From Oscillospiraceae bacterium (GTDB taxonomy: Bacteria; Bacillota; Clostridia; Oscillospirales; QAMX01): a DNA stretch of 64,000 bases. The stretch covers positions 1 to 64,000 of the forward strand of contig SVMB01000005.1 of NCBI GenBank assembly GCA_015067675.1, read 5' to 3'. The notes below the pieces were generated by a model. The model was not told the DNA's origin, ran no database searches, and saw only the letters and a list, made by a program, of their open reading frames with translations. Positions 1 to 8,595 of this stretch are shown piece by piece. Positions within the stretch are counted from its first letter, which is position 1, and the number at the start of each line of letters is the position of its first letter. A program made the translations under genes and the position numbers.

Positions 1-1
1 T

Positions 2-793
2 GCATTCTTCCGTGAGCATCCTGTTACCGACTGGCACGAGCACACGGGGCTGGATCTCGTGGAGGCCTGCAATGACCGCGACACCCGTGTTGATCAGCTC
101 ATTGCCGCTGCCGATATCGCCGGTATTGACCGGATTGTGATCTCCCTGCCCATGACCGGCGGCGCTCATGCCAGCCCTGAGGAGATCGAAGCTGCCAACG
201 ACTACATCGCCTACTGCTGCCGCCGCCATCCCGGCAGACTCTGGGGTCTTGCCTACGTGGATGCCATCCACGGCAGATACGCCGCCGATGAAATCAACCG
301 CTGCCGCCGTGAGCACGGCTTCATCGGTGTCAAGCTCTACAACCAGTTTTTCCTCTCCGACGATATTCAGAAGCCCATCATCGAGTGCTGCATCGCAAAC
401 GATATGCCTATCCTCATGCATGCCGGTCACGCCGGTCATCCCGGCTCCATCATCTCCCAGCCCTTCATCTCCGACTCCACCCATTTCTGCAAGGCTGCCG
501 AGAAATATCCCGACGCCACCTTCATCCTCGCCCATCCCAACGGCGGCGGCGACTGGTACTGGCAGCTCAAGGGCATTGCCCGGTATCCCAACATCTTCTG
601 CGATACATCCGGCAGTGTGCTCGACGGCGACACCGTGAAGAAGTTTGTGGACACCATCGGCGCTGAGCGCGTGCTCTTTGGCACCGACGGTTCCTTCTGC
701 TCCTCCATCGGCCGTCTGCTCGACTCCGGTCTTACCGAGGATCAGCTGCTCACCATTATGGACAACCCCGCCTTCGCGCGGTATCTGAAGTAA
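2..793 (+). CDS. Amidohydrolase family 2 (TIM-barrel) metal-dependent hydrolase, 5' end outside window
   Basis: The reading frame is already open at the first base, so the start lies upstream. The visible 263 residues form an amidohydrolase-2 (COG2159-type) TIM barrel. All expected metal or catalytic positions are present: Asp-Trp-His-Glu-His near the beginning (the DxHxH motif), a His in MHAGHAGHPG (strand 5), a His in ILAHPNGG (strand 6) and the Asp of FGTDGSF (strand 8). Such enzymes hydrolyse or decarboxylate small cytosolic substrates; the substrate here cannot be told. It sits 13 nt before a second, divergent family member, so the two are surely co-transcribed. Family call is firm, function open. 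Confidence 0.85.
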   Translation, partial: AFFREHPVTDWHEHTGLDLVEACNDRDTRVDQLIAAADIAGIDRIVISLPMTGGAHASPEEIEAANDYIAYCCRRHPGRLWGLAYVDAIHGRYAADEINRCRREHGFIGVKLYNQFFLSDDIQKPIIECCIANDMPILMHAGHAGHPGSIISQPFISDSTHFCKAAEKYPDATFILAHPNGGGDWYWQLKGIARYPNIFCDTSGSVLDGDTVKKFVDTIGAERVLFGTDGSFCSSIGRLLDSGLTEDQLLTIMDNPAFARYLK

Positions 794-806
794 GGAGGAA
801 GGAAGT

Positions 807-1592
807 ATGTATATTGATGTCCATGCATGGATCGGTCATTATCCCTTCCGTCCCGCTCCCGTCCGTACGGCGGCAGAACTCGTTGCCCTGATGGATGACC
901 ACGGCATTGACAAGGCCTGCGTTGCTTACATGCCTGCGGTTTACTATCACGACGTGACCCTGGGCAATGCCGAGCTTTACCCCGAGATCGCGCCCTACGC
1001 AGACCGGCTGATCCCGGTGGCGGTTATCAATCCCGTCTACGCCTGCGCGATTGAAGATCTGGAGCGCGAGGTACGCGAGCACGGCGTGAAGATGATTCGT
1101 CTGTTCCCCCGTCAGCACAAGTATGATCTTGCCTGCCCTGAAAGCGTCGCGCTGCTCAAAAAAGCCGCAGAGTTGGGTGTCTGCGTACAGCTGCCCATCT
1201 ATCTGGAAGATCACCGCGGCCGTCATCCGCTGGATATCGAGGAGCCGCTGATGGCCTCCGAGGTGGAAAAGGCGGCGATGCTTGCACCTGAGACGGATTT
1301 CATGATCCTCAACTACGTCAATTCCGCCTTTGCGGCGCCGCTGTCGAAGCTTGAGCGTCCCGGCAGGATCTACTATGACTTCGGCAAGTGCGATCCGCTC
1401 TACAGCAGCTCCATGTCCATCCTGCTGGAGTCGGCGGGCATCGACAACGTGGTCTTTGGTACCAATATGCCCCTGCAGGCCATCGATGCGCAGCTTGCCA
1501 AGATGGAATACCTGCCCGTAACCCACAACCTGACGGCCGGGGAGATCGAAAAGATCGCCTCCGGCAACGCAAAACGCATTCTGGGTTTATAA
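807..1592 (+). CDS. Amidohydrolase family 2 paralog lacking most metal ligands (possible pseudoenzyme)
   Basis: A 261-residue protein starting at ATG 807, behind a strong AGGAGG site in the 13-nt gap after the upstream amidohydrolase. The fold and strand order match the amidohydrolase-2 family, but the metal site is eroded: the first motif reads DVHAW (second His replaced by Trp), the strand-5 His is absent (VQLPIY), the strand-6 His is replaced (ILNYVN) and the strand-8 Asp is Asn (FGTNMPL). Family membership is seen; that it is a non-catalytic partner or regulator of the upstream protein is inference. A metal-independent activity is the alternative. A 13-bp terminator follows. Confidence 0.75.
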   Translation: MYIDVHAWIGHYPFRPAPVRTAAELVALMDDHGIDKACVAYMPAVYYHDVTLGNAELYPEIAPYADRLIPVAVINPVYACAIEDLEREVREHGVKMIRLFPRQHKYDLACPESVALLKKAAELGVCVQLPIYLEDHRGRHPLDIEEPLMASEVEKAAMLAPETDFMILNYVNSAFAAPLSKLERPGRIYYDFGKCDPLYSSSMSILLESAGIDNVVFGTNMPLQAIDAQLAKMEYLPVTHNLTAGEIEKIASGNAKRILGL

Positions 1593-1616
1593 TCACGGTT
1601 ATTTCGGCTGATTTTG

Positions 1617-1655
1617 CGGCGGCACACGTTTTTTGACGTGTGCCGCCGTTTTGTC
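1617..1655 (+). terminator. Rho-independent terminator of the amidohydrolase pair
   Basis: Perfect 13-bp stem (1617-1629 with 1636-1648), loop of six bases, followed by TTTTGTCT. It closes the upstream two-gene unit. Confidence 0.9.
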
Positions 1656-1678
1656 TGATCGGAAATCGTTTTCGGGGA

Positions 1679-1707
1679 TTGCGCAGACGCTGAAAAACGT
1701 GTATACT
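1679..1707 (+). promoter_or_regulatory. Sigma-A type promoter for the 907-aa enzyme gene
   Basis: TTGCGC at 1679-1684, a 17-base spacer and TATACT at 1702-1707, about 40 bases upstream of the start at 1750. Confidence 0.75.
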
Positions 1708-1749
1708 AGTGGCGATGTATCCCGAATACACGTAAGTGAGGTCATGGAC

Positions 1750-4473
1750 ATGAAGCGTACCGTGAAGCGCGACTACTGGTTTGACAAGCAGCCGCCGATG
1801 ACTTTCATTGACGAGCTGAAAACGCCGCTGCACAGCCAAAAACCGGCGGGGTTTGGGCTGCGCGCCATCGCACAGGGCGAGGCGGATGTGTCGGGGCTTT
1901 GGCTTGACTGGAACTTCCCGGACCCCAAGGGCCTTCTGGAAACGATTGACGCAGATTTGAACCTCTTTATGACTCTCTGCGGCATTGCAGGTGACCGGTA
2001 TCCCATCCGGATTGTCGAGGGGGAGACGCCCTGCTTTGAAGCCTATGCGGTGGACGTACGCGAAAACGAATGCGTGGTCACGGCGGCGGATACGGAGGGT
2101 GTGCGACGGGCGCTGATCTGGATTGAGGATGAGCTGCGCAGGCGTGAAGGTGCTTTCCTGCCGCTGGGCAGGATTGAAAAGAAACCGTTCCTGCGCACCC
2201 GCATCACCCGCTGCTTCTTCTCGCCCATCAACCGTCCGCCCAAGTACGGCGACGAGCTCACCGACGACATCGACTACTATCCCGAGGAGTACTTGAACCG
2301 TCTCATGCACGACGGTGCCAATGCAGTCTTTATCTATACCCGCTTTTCAGACCTTATCTATTCCTCCCTGCGTCCGGAATACGGAAAAGGCTCGGATGCC
2401 CGCATTGAAAAGCTCAACCGGGTTATTGACAAGCTTGCCCGCTACGGCATCAAGGTCTTTATCTTTGCCATCGAGCCGATGAGCTTTACTGCCGAGGAAG
2501 CGGAGAAGTATCCCGAGGCCAAGGGCGGCAGAGTATATGAAAACCGCTATACCTTCTGTACGCAGACCGAGTTTGGCAAAGCTTTCTGCGAGGAGGCCGG
2601 ACGCCGTCTCTTTGAACGGGCGCCCGGAATTGCCGGTTTTCTGTGCTGCGTCTACGGTGAGCGCAGCACCGGCTGCTCGGCGACCTACATCAGCCCCTAT
2701 AAATGTCCCCGCTGCGGCGGTAAGCACTATGGACGGATGCTGGCCCGCGAGGTGGATGTGCTGATGTCCGGCATGAAGCAGGCAAAGCCTGAGGCGGAGC
2801 TTGTGAGCTGGACCTACGGTCACCGCGAATGGAAGTTTGACGAAGTGCGCGAGTACATCGAGCATCTGCCGGAGGGTGTCTGTGCGCAGCAGAACTTTGA
2901 CGATATGGGATATGAGGATCAGCTTGGCCGCGAACGTCTGGCGGTGGACTACTGGCTGAGCTATGTGGGTCCGTCGGAGTTCTTCCGCATCACGGCGGAA
3001 GCGGCGGCCAAACACGGCAAGCCCCTGTTTGCCAAGGTGCAGGTCTGCTGCTCTCATGAAATTGCATCGGTGCCCTACATCCCGGTGCCGGGCATCCTTT
3101 ACAAAAAATACGCCGGTATGCACGAGCTGGGCGTTGTGGGCGTGACCCAGTGCTGGTACTTCGGCAACTATCCGTCCCTGATGAGCAAGGCGGCGGGTGA
3201 GCTGGCCTTTGAAGAAAACTTTGACGATGAGGATGCGTTCCTGCGCAGGCTTGCCGGTATCTACTGGGGCAATTCCAGGGCTGATGCAGTGGTGCGGGCG
3301 TGGAAGCTCTTTGAAAAGGGCTACCGCAACTATCCGATGAACGTGATGTTCTCCTACTACGGCCCGATGCACGACGGCCCGGTGTGGAAGCTGTGGCTGG
3401 AGCCGAAGAATTTCTCGCTGCCCAGATCCTGGCAGTCGCTGGATCCCATCGACGGCGACCGCATCGGCGAGTGTCTTGTGGGCGGTCATACGCTGGAGGA
3501 AGGCGCGGAGCTTGCCCGGCGCATGAGCCTTTACTGGAATGCGGGGCTGCGCGAGCTTGAATCTCAGATTCCCGATGATGACGATCAGCGCGAGGAGCTC
3601 AGCGTTGCCCGGGCCATCGGCCTGATCTTTGAAAGCGGCTCAAACATTCTGGAATTTTACCGCCTGCGCGATCAGTTGGGTCACAATATCCGTCCCCGCG
3701 TGACGCTGGACGCCATGCGCATGCTGGTGGAGGCCGAGATCGGCATCAGCCGCGCGCTTTCACGGCTGTGTGTGCAGGACGGCCGTCTGGGATATCATTC
3801 CGAGGCGGAAGGGTACAAATTCTTCCCGGAAAAGCTGGATGAGCGCATAGAGCAGCTGGAAGAACTGCTGGAAACCGAGTTTGTGCGTGTTGGCGAGCGC
3901 ATTGACGCGGGGCTTGCACCGCTTGCTTATTACCAGGGCGAGGAAGAAGGCTTCCCGCACTACAAAATGAGCCGAAGCGGGCTTGAAAACGCCCCGTGGG
4001 AGCTTCTCTCTGACGGCGTGAGCCGGTTCCGAGCCGCCTACGATGCGGAAAATATCAGTTTTGAGCTGCACATTCCGAAGGATCACGGCGTGGTGCTGGC
4101 ACCTGAGTTCAAGCTTCTCTGGCCCGATCCTCCGATGGTGGCGCGTCCCGACGGCAGCATCAATCCCGGTCATGAATTCCTCATGTACTACCAGTATTTC
4201 GGCAAGCGCGCCGAGGACAAGCGCAATATGTGGGACTGCAAGGTACTGCCCGGCGCGGACACCCATCTGCTCATCACCGCAAAGCGCGCAGGTACCGACT
4301 GGGACGGCGTGACACCGATGAAGCTGAGCATCGCCGCCGAGCATGTGAGCACCGCCGGTGTTCCGGGCGAGCTGTTTGCGCCCAAGATCCTCTGGAACGT
4401 GGAGGAGGATCCTGTGATCACGCTGGGCAAGAACCATGTGTCTCCCGGCCGGTTTGGCTGGCTGATGCCCTGA
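1750..4473 (+). CDS. Large cytosolic putative glycoside hydrolase (zincin-like N-domain plus TIM barrel), paralog 1
   Basis: 907 residues. The frame is open from 1633, but ATG 1750 is chosen because GTGAGG at 1736-1741 lies 8 bases ahead and the protein then aligns end to end with the paralog starting at 4554. There is no signal peptide. The N-terminal ~170 residues (ending TAADTEGVRRALIWIEDELR) resemble the helper domain preceding barrels in GH20/GH67/DUF4838-type proteins; a TIM-barrel-like part follows (RITRCFFSPINRPPKYGDE, then IKVFIFAIEPM), with a Cys-x2-Cys pair (KCPRCGGK) in it, then a helical region and a C-terminal beta domain. The exact family and substrate are not recognised; the hydrolase role is inferred from architecture and neighbourhood. 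Confidence 0.6.
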   Translation: MKRTVKRDYWFDKQPPMTFIDELKTPLHSQKPAGFGLRAIAQGEADVSGLWLDWNFPDPKGLLETIDADLNLFMTLCGIAGDRYPIRIVEGETPCFEAYAVDVRENECVVTAADTEGVRRALIWIEDELRRREGAFLPLGRIEKKPFLRTRITRCFFSPINRPPKYGDELTDDIDYYPEEYLNRLMHDGANAVFIYTRFSDLIYSSLRPEYGKGSDARIEKLNRVIDKLARYGIKVFIFAIEPMSFTAEEAEKYPEAKGGRVYENRYTFCTQTEFGKAFCEEAGRRLFERAPGIAGFLCCVYGERSTGCSATYISPYKCPRCGGKHYGRMLAREVDVLMSGMKQAKPEAELVSWTYGHREWKFDEVREYIEHLPEGVCAQQNFDDMGYEDQLGRERLAVDYWLSYVGPSEFFRITAEAAAKHGKPLFAKVQVCCSHEIASVPYIPVPGILYKKYAGMHELGVVGVTQCWYFGNYPSLMSKAAGELAFEENFDDEDAFLRRLAGIYWGNSRADAVVRAWKLFEKGYRNYPMNVMFSYYGPMHDGPVWKLWLEPKNFSLPRSWQSLDPIDGDRIGECLVGGHTLEEGAELARRMSLYWNAGLRELESQIPDDDDQREELSVARAIGLIFESGSNILEFYRLRDQLGHNIRPRVTLDAMRMLVEAEIGISRALSRLCVQDGRLGYHSEAEGYKFFPEKLDERIEQLEELLETEFVRVGERIDAGLAPLAYYQGEEEGFPHYKMSRSGLENAPWELLSDGVSRFRAAYDAENISFELHIPKDHGVVLAPEFKLLWPDPPMVARPDGSINPGHEFLMYYQYFGKRAEDKRNMWDCKVLPGADTHLLITAKRAGTDWDGVTPMKLSIAAEHVSTAGVPGELFAPKILWNVEEDPVITLGKNHVSPGRFGWLMP

Positions 4474-4553
4474 GATTGAAATACGACCGCCGGGAACGGC
4501 GGATTACGAATGAAATATTGTCAGTATGACATACATACGGAAAGGAAAACGCT

Positions 4554-7310
4554 ATGATCAGAACTGTCAAGCGCGACCCCTGGTTTGACAAGCAGCCGCC
4601 CCTGTCCTTTATCGAAGATCTCAAGACCCCTGTTCACATGGCGCCCCCTGCTGATTTCGGCAAGCGTGCCGTGGCTTCCGGCGAGGTCTGTGTGAAGGGC
4701 CTTTGGATTGACAATCAGTTCCCGGATCCCAACGGCCTTCTGGTGACCGTCATCGAGGACTTCGATCGTTTTGCCTGCATCTGCGGCATCGAGGGCGAGA
4801 GCTTCTGCATCCGCATTGTCGAGGGTGAGACGCCCTGCTTTGAAGCTTACTCCATCAGCGTCAGCAAGTCCGGCATTACCATCACTGCCGCCGACACCGA
4901 AGGCGTGCGCCGCGCGCTGATCTGGCTTGAGGACGAGATGCGCCGCCGCGAAGGCCCCTATCTGCCCCTGGGCAAGATCGACCGCAAGCCCTCCATGACC
5001 GCCCGCATCACCCGCTGCTTCTTCTCGCCCATCAACCGTCCGCCCAAGTACGGCGACGAGCTCTCCGACGACATCGACTACTATCCCGAGGAGTACCTCA
5101 ACCGCATCATGCACGACGGCTCCAACGGTGTGTGGATTTACACCCGTTTCTCTGACCTTGTTCATTCCTCCTACATCAAGGAATTCGGTCAGGGCTCTGA
5201 GGCGCGCATTGAAAAGCTCAACCGCGTCATCGCCAAGTGCGCCCGCTACGGCGTGCGCGTCTACGTCTTTGCCATCGAGCCCATGAGTCTGGAAGAAGAG
5301 CTGGCCAAGAAGTATTCCGACTATGTGGGCGCCGAGCTCTACGGTCACCGTCACACCTTCTGCATGGATACCGAGTTCGGTCAGGCCTACTGCGAAGAGG
5401 CAGGCAGAAAGCTCTTTGAGCTCTGCCCCGATCTGGGCGGCTTTATCTCCATCACCTTCGGTGAACGCGGTACCTCCTGCGCTTCCGCCTACCGCAAGAA
5501 TCCCGACGGAAAGGGCTCCATCGTCGGCTGCCCCCGCTGCGCGGGCAAGGCTCCCGGTGTGGTACTGGGTCAGGCCGTGGATGCGCTGACTTCCGGTATG
5601 CGTAAGGCAAAGCCTGAGGCCGATCTGATCAGCTGGACCTACGGTCAGCGTCTGTGGAATCACGACGACATCCGCGAGTACATCCGCAATCTGCCTGAGG
5701 GCGTCATCGCTCAGCAGAACTTCGACGATATGGGCTATGAGGAGCAGCTTGGCCGTGAGCGCATGGCTGTTGACTACTGGATGAGCTATGTGGGCCCGTC
5801 TGAACTGTTCAAGATCACCGCTGAGGAAGCGCAGAAGTGCTCAAAACCCATGTTTGCCAAGATGCAGGTCTGCTGCTCTCACGAAATCGCCTCCGTGCCC
5901 TATATCCCCACCCCTGGCATCATCTTCAAGAAGTTCGCAGCGGCCCATGCGCTGGGCGTCACCGGCGTTATGGAGTGCTGGTACTTCGGCAACTATCCGT
6001 CCCTGATGAGCAAGGCCGCCGGTGAGCTGGCGTTTGAAAACGATTTCAGCGACGAAGAGGATTTCCTCAAGCGTCTGGCCGGTATCTACTGGGGCAACTC
6101 CAAGGCGGCGGCTGTGGTCCGGGCATGGCAGCTCTTTGAAAAGGGCTATCGTCAGTACCCGATCAACGTGATGTTCTCCTACTACGGCCCGATGCACGAC
6201 GGCCCGGTATGGAAGCTGTGGCTCAAGCCCAAGAATTTCTCCCTGCCCCGTTCCTGGCAGTCGCTGGATCCCATCGACGGCGACCGCATCGGCGAGAGCC
6301 TCATGAACGGTCACACCCTGGAGGAGGCTCTGACCCTGGCCGGACGCATGAGCCGGTTCTGGAACGCCGGTTTACGCGAGCTTGACACGCTGGAAATCTC
6401 CGACGAGGCCAAGCGTGAGCAGTGGAGCGTTGCCCATGCCGTCGGTCTGCTCTTTGAAAGCGGCCGCAACATCTTGGAATTCTATTATCTGCGCGATCAA
6501 CTGGGTCGCGGCATCAAGCCCGCTGAGAATCTGGACAGCATGCGCACCATCGTTGAGGCGGAGATCCGCCAGAGCAAGGCGCTGGCCCTCATGTGCGTGC
6601 AGGACGGCAGACTCGGCTATCACTCCGAGGCCGAAGGCTACAAGTTCTTCCCCGAAAAGCTGGAGGAGCGCATTGCGCATCTGGAAATGATCCTTGCAAC
6701 CGAGTTTGTAGAGGTGCAGGAGCGCATTGACAAGGGTCTTGCTCCCCTTGCTTACTATCTGGGCGAGGAAGAGGGTATTCCGCACTACAAGATGGGTCGT
6801 GACGGCATCGAAAACGCCGACTGGGAGCTGATGTCCGACGGCAAGACCGCGTTCCGCGTGGCCTACGACGATGAGGATATCGCCATTGAGTTCAAGTCTG
6901 AGCGCGTCTGCGGTCTGACGCTGTGCCCCGAGTTTGCGCTGATGTGGCCGGATGCGTCGCTGGTGGCAAAGCCCGACGGCTCCATTGCGCTGCTGCACGA
7001 TCACTTTATGTACTATCAGCTCTACGGCGAGCGTGCCGCGAAGAATCTGGGCCGCTGGAACTGCAAGGTCATGTCCGATAAGGGCACCCATCTGCTCTTT
7101 ACGGTCAAGCGTGCCGATACCGACTGGGACGGCGTGACGCCGATGAAGCTCAAGCTTGCCTCCGAGCTGCTGGAAGTCTCCGGCAAGGCGGGCCATGTCT
7201 ACGAGGCCACCGACGAGCCGATGGTTCTGTGGAGTGTAGAGGCCGATCCTGTGATTACGCTGGGCAAGAGCTCTGTGAGCCCCGGTCAGTACGGCTGGCT
7301 GATGCCCTGA
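4554..7310 (+). CDS. Large cytosolic putative glycoside hydrolase, paralog 2
   Basis: 918 residues from ATG 4554 behind AAAGGA. It matches the upstream 907-residue protein throughout, including RITRCFFSPINRPPKYGDE, the barrel segment, a Cys-x2-Cys pair (GCPRCAGK) and a shared C-terminal sequence GWLMP. Several stretches are nearly identical at the DNA level (for example 5003-5090 against 2200-2287). Codons are more strongly biased to C-ending optimal forms than in paralog 1, suggesting higher expression. The 80-base gap contains the short palindrome TGTCAGTATGACA (4519-4531), a possible operator. It is cytosolic; substrate unknown, and the pair may act as isoenzymes or as a heteromer. Confidence 0.6.
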   Translation: MIRTVKRDPWFDKQPPLSFIEDLKTPVHMAPPADFGKRAVASGEVCVKGLWIDNQFPDPNGLLVTVIEDFDRFACICGIEGESFCIRIVEGETPCFEAYSISVSKSGITITAADTEGVRRALIWLEDEMRRREGPYLPLGKIDRKPSMTARITRCFFSPINRPPKYGDELSDDIDYYPEEYLNRIMHDGSNGVWIYTRFSDLVHSSYIKEFGQGSEARIEKLNRVIAKCARYGVRVYVFAIEPMSLEEELAKKYSDYVGAELYGHRHTFCMDTEFGQAYCEEAGRKLFELCPDLGGFISITFGERGTSCASAYRKNPDGKGSIVGCPRCAGKAPGVVLGQAVDALTSGMRKAKPEADLISWTYGQRLWNHDDIREYIRNLPEGVIAQQNFDDMGYEEQLGRERMAVDYWMSYVGPSELFKITAEEAQKCSKPMFAKMQVCCSHEIASVPYIPTPGIIFKKFAAAHALGVTGVMECWYFGNYPSLMSKAAGELAFENDFSDEEDFLKRLAGIYWGNSKAAAVVRAWQLFEKGYRQYPINVMFSYYGPMHDGPVWKLWLKPKNFSLPRSWQSLDPIDGDRIGESLMNGHTLEEALTLAGRMSRFWNAGLRELDTLEISDEAKREQWSVAHAVGLLFESGRNILEFYYLRDQLGRGIKPAENLDSMRTIVEAEIRQSKALALMCVQDGRLGYHSEAEGYKFFPEKLEERIAHLEMILATEFVEVQERIDKGLAPLAYYLGEEEGIPHYKMGRDGIENADWELMSDGKTAFRVAYDDEDIAIEFKSERVCGLTLCPEFALMWPDASLVAKPDGSIALLHDHFMYYQLYGERAAKNLGRWNCKVMSDKGTHLLFTVKRADTDWDGVTPMKLKLASELLEVSGKAGHVYEATDEPMVLWSVEADPVITLGKSSVSPGQYGWLMP

Positions 7311-7328
7311 TTGTTCACAGAATTGACG

Positions 7329-7357
7329 TTGACCTGAAAGCCCTGCTGTGATACAAT
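7329..7357 (+). promoter_or_regulatory. Promoter of lgt
   Basis: TTGACC (7329-7334), 17-base spacer, TACAAT (7352-7357), 40 bases before the GTG start. Confidence 0.85.
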
Positions 7358-7396
7358 GAAACATACTGAAAAAATCAGGTCAGGGAGGATTTATCC

Positions 7397-8428
7397 GTGC
7401 AGAACTTGATCACTTTCCCCGGACTGGGGCTGGAACTCAACATTGACCGGGTGGCGTTCAGCTTATTCGGCAAGGACATCTACTGGTACGGCATCATCAT
7501 CGCCGTGGGCTTCCTGCTTGCGGTGTTCTACTGCATGAAGCGGCTGCCTGAGACCGGACTCAAGTCCGATGATCTCATCGACATGCTGCTCTTCGCGGTG
7601 CCTGCCTGTCTCATCGGCGGACGCGCCTATTACGTCGCGTTCATGTACGATCAGCTTTACTACTACGACCACGCGGCAATGTTCCGCATCTGGGACGGCG
7701 GCATGGCCATCTACGGCGCCATCATCGCAGGCGTCATTACGGTCGTCATCTTTGCCCACGTCAAGCGCATCCGCATGGGTGCGATTCTGGACCTGGCCTG
7801 TCTGGGTCTGCTCATCGGTCAGGCTGTGGGCCGCTGGGGCAACTTCGTCAATCAGGAAGCCTACGGCTCCGCTGCCGAGAACTTCCTGCGCATGGGCATC
7901 TACGTCAACGGCGTGCTGACCGAGGTTCACCCCACGTTCCTGTATGAATCCCTGTGGAACATCGTGGGATTTGTGCTGCTGCACTTCTACTTCAAGAAGC
8001 GCCGCTATTCCGGTGAAGTGTTCCTGCTGTATGTTGCCTGGTACGGCATCGGCCGCGGCATCATCGAGGGTCTGCGCACCGACAGCCTGTACTTCTTCGG
8101 TACCGCGCTGCGCATCTCCCAGTTCGTGGGCTTCTTCTCTGCGGTGATCGCGGTTGGTATTATCATTTACCTGTACCTGTTCCGTGAGCGCGATCCCGAG
8201 ACGCTGACCAATCCTTATCTGCCCAAGCGTGTGAAGAAAAAGAAGGGCGAGGACGAGGAAGAGGCAGAGATGCTCGAAGAGGACGAAGAGGAAGAAAACG
8301 TCACCGTCATCAGCGGCATCGACTTTGGCACCGCCGACGAGGAGGCCGATGACGCCGATCATGTGGCCGACGATAACGGCGGCAGTGACGATGCAGACAA
8401 CGCTGCCGACAACAGCAAAGACAACTGA
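7397..8428 (+). CDS. lgt: Prolipoprotein diacylglyceryl transferase with long acidic C-terminal tail
   Basis: Transfers diacylglyceryl from phosphatidylglycerol to the lipobox cysteine of prelipoproteins in the cytoplasmic membrane. 343 residues from GTG 7397 behind GGGAGG. Several hydrophobic segments and family hallmarks are visible: DGGMAIYGAIIAG, GRWGNFVNQEAYG and a C-terminal YGIGRGIIEGLR. Typical members end near residue 280. Here about 60 extra residues follow, beginning with a Lys-rich stretch (VKKKKGEDEEEAEM) and then almost only Glu and Asp, presumably cytoplasmic. Its targets in this window include three lipoproteins (31059, 50248 and 51743). It has its own promoter and terminator. 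Confidence 0.95.
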   Translation: MQNLITFPGLGLELNIDRVAFSLFGKDIYWYGIIIAVGFLLAVFYCMKRLPETGLKSDDLIDMLLFAVPACLIGGRAYYVAFMYDQLYYYDHAAMFRIWDGGMAIYGAIIAGVITVVIFAHVKRIRMGAILDLACLGLLIGQAVGRWGNFVNQEAYGSAAENFLRMGIYVNGVLTEVHPTFLYESLWNIVGFVLLHFYFKKRRYSGEVFLLYVAWYGIGRGIIEGLRTDSLYFFGTALRISQFVGFFSAVIAVGIIIYLYLFRERDPETLTNPYLPKRVKKKKGEDEEEAEMLEEDEEEENVTVISGIDFGTADEEADDADHVADDNGGSDDADNAADNSKDN

Positions 8429-8460
8429 TCCGCCAACTGCCCGAAAGGGTCAAAAAACAG

Positions 8461-8500
8461 CCGCTGTCAGCGAGAAAATCGTTGACAGCGGCCCTTGTTT
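8461..8500 (+). terminator. Terminator of lgt, overlapping the next promoter
   Basis: 13-bp stem 8461-8473 with 8479-8491 (one G-T pair), followed by CCCTTGTTTTA. The descending arm contains the TTGACA that serves as -35 of the S-layer gene. Confidence 0.8.
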
Positions 8501-8511
8501 TACTGTAAAAT
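8482..8511 (+). promoter_or_regulatory. Promoter of SLH gene 1 embedded in the lgt terminator
   Basis: TTGACA at 8482-8487, 18-base spacer, TAAAAT at 8506-8511. The same arrangement (terminator arm carrying TTGACA, then TAAAAT) occurs at 13925-13953 before SLH gene 2. Confidence 0.75.
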
Positions 8512-8529
8512 AAATCAGATACCACTCGA

Positions 8530-8566
8530 AGCGGGGCGCCCCGCTGTTTGCAGCTTTGCTGCAAAC
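8530..8566 (+). promoter_or_regulatory. Double-hairpin 5' leader of SLH gene 1
   Basis: Two directly abutting inverted repeats: 8530-8545 (AGCGGG, loop GCGC, CCCGCT) and 8546-8566 (GTTTGCAG, loop CTTTG, CTGCAAAC). A near copy with identical stems and changed loops lies at 13976-14012. Both stand between promoter and ribosome binding site, so they would form the 5' end of the mRNA. A stability or regulatory role is inference. Confidence 0.75.
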
Positions 8567-8595
8567 AATCAACCTTTCCCCGAGGAGGAAAAAAT

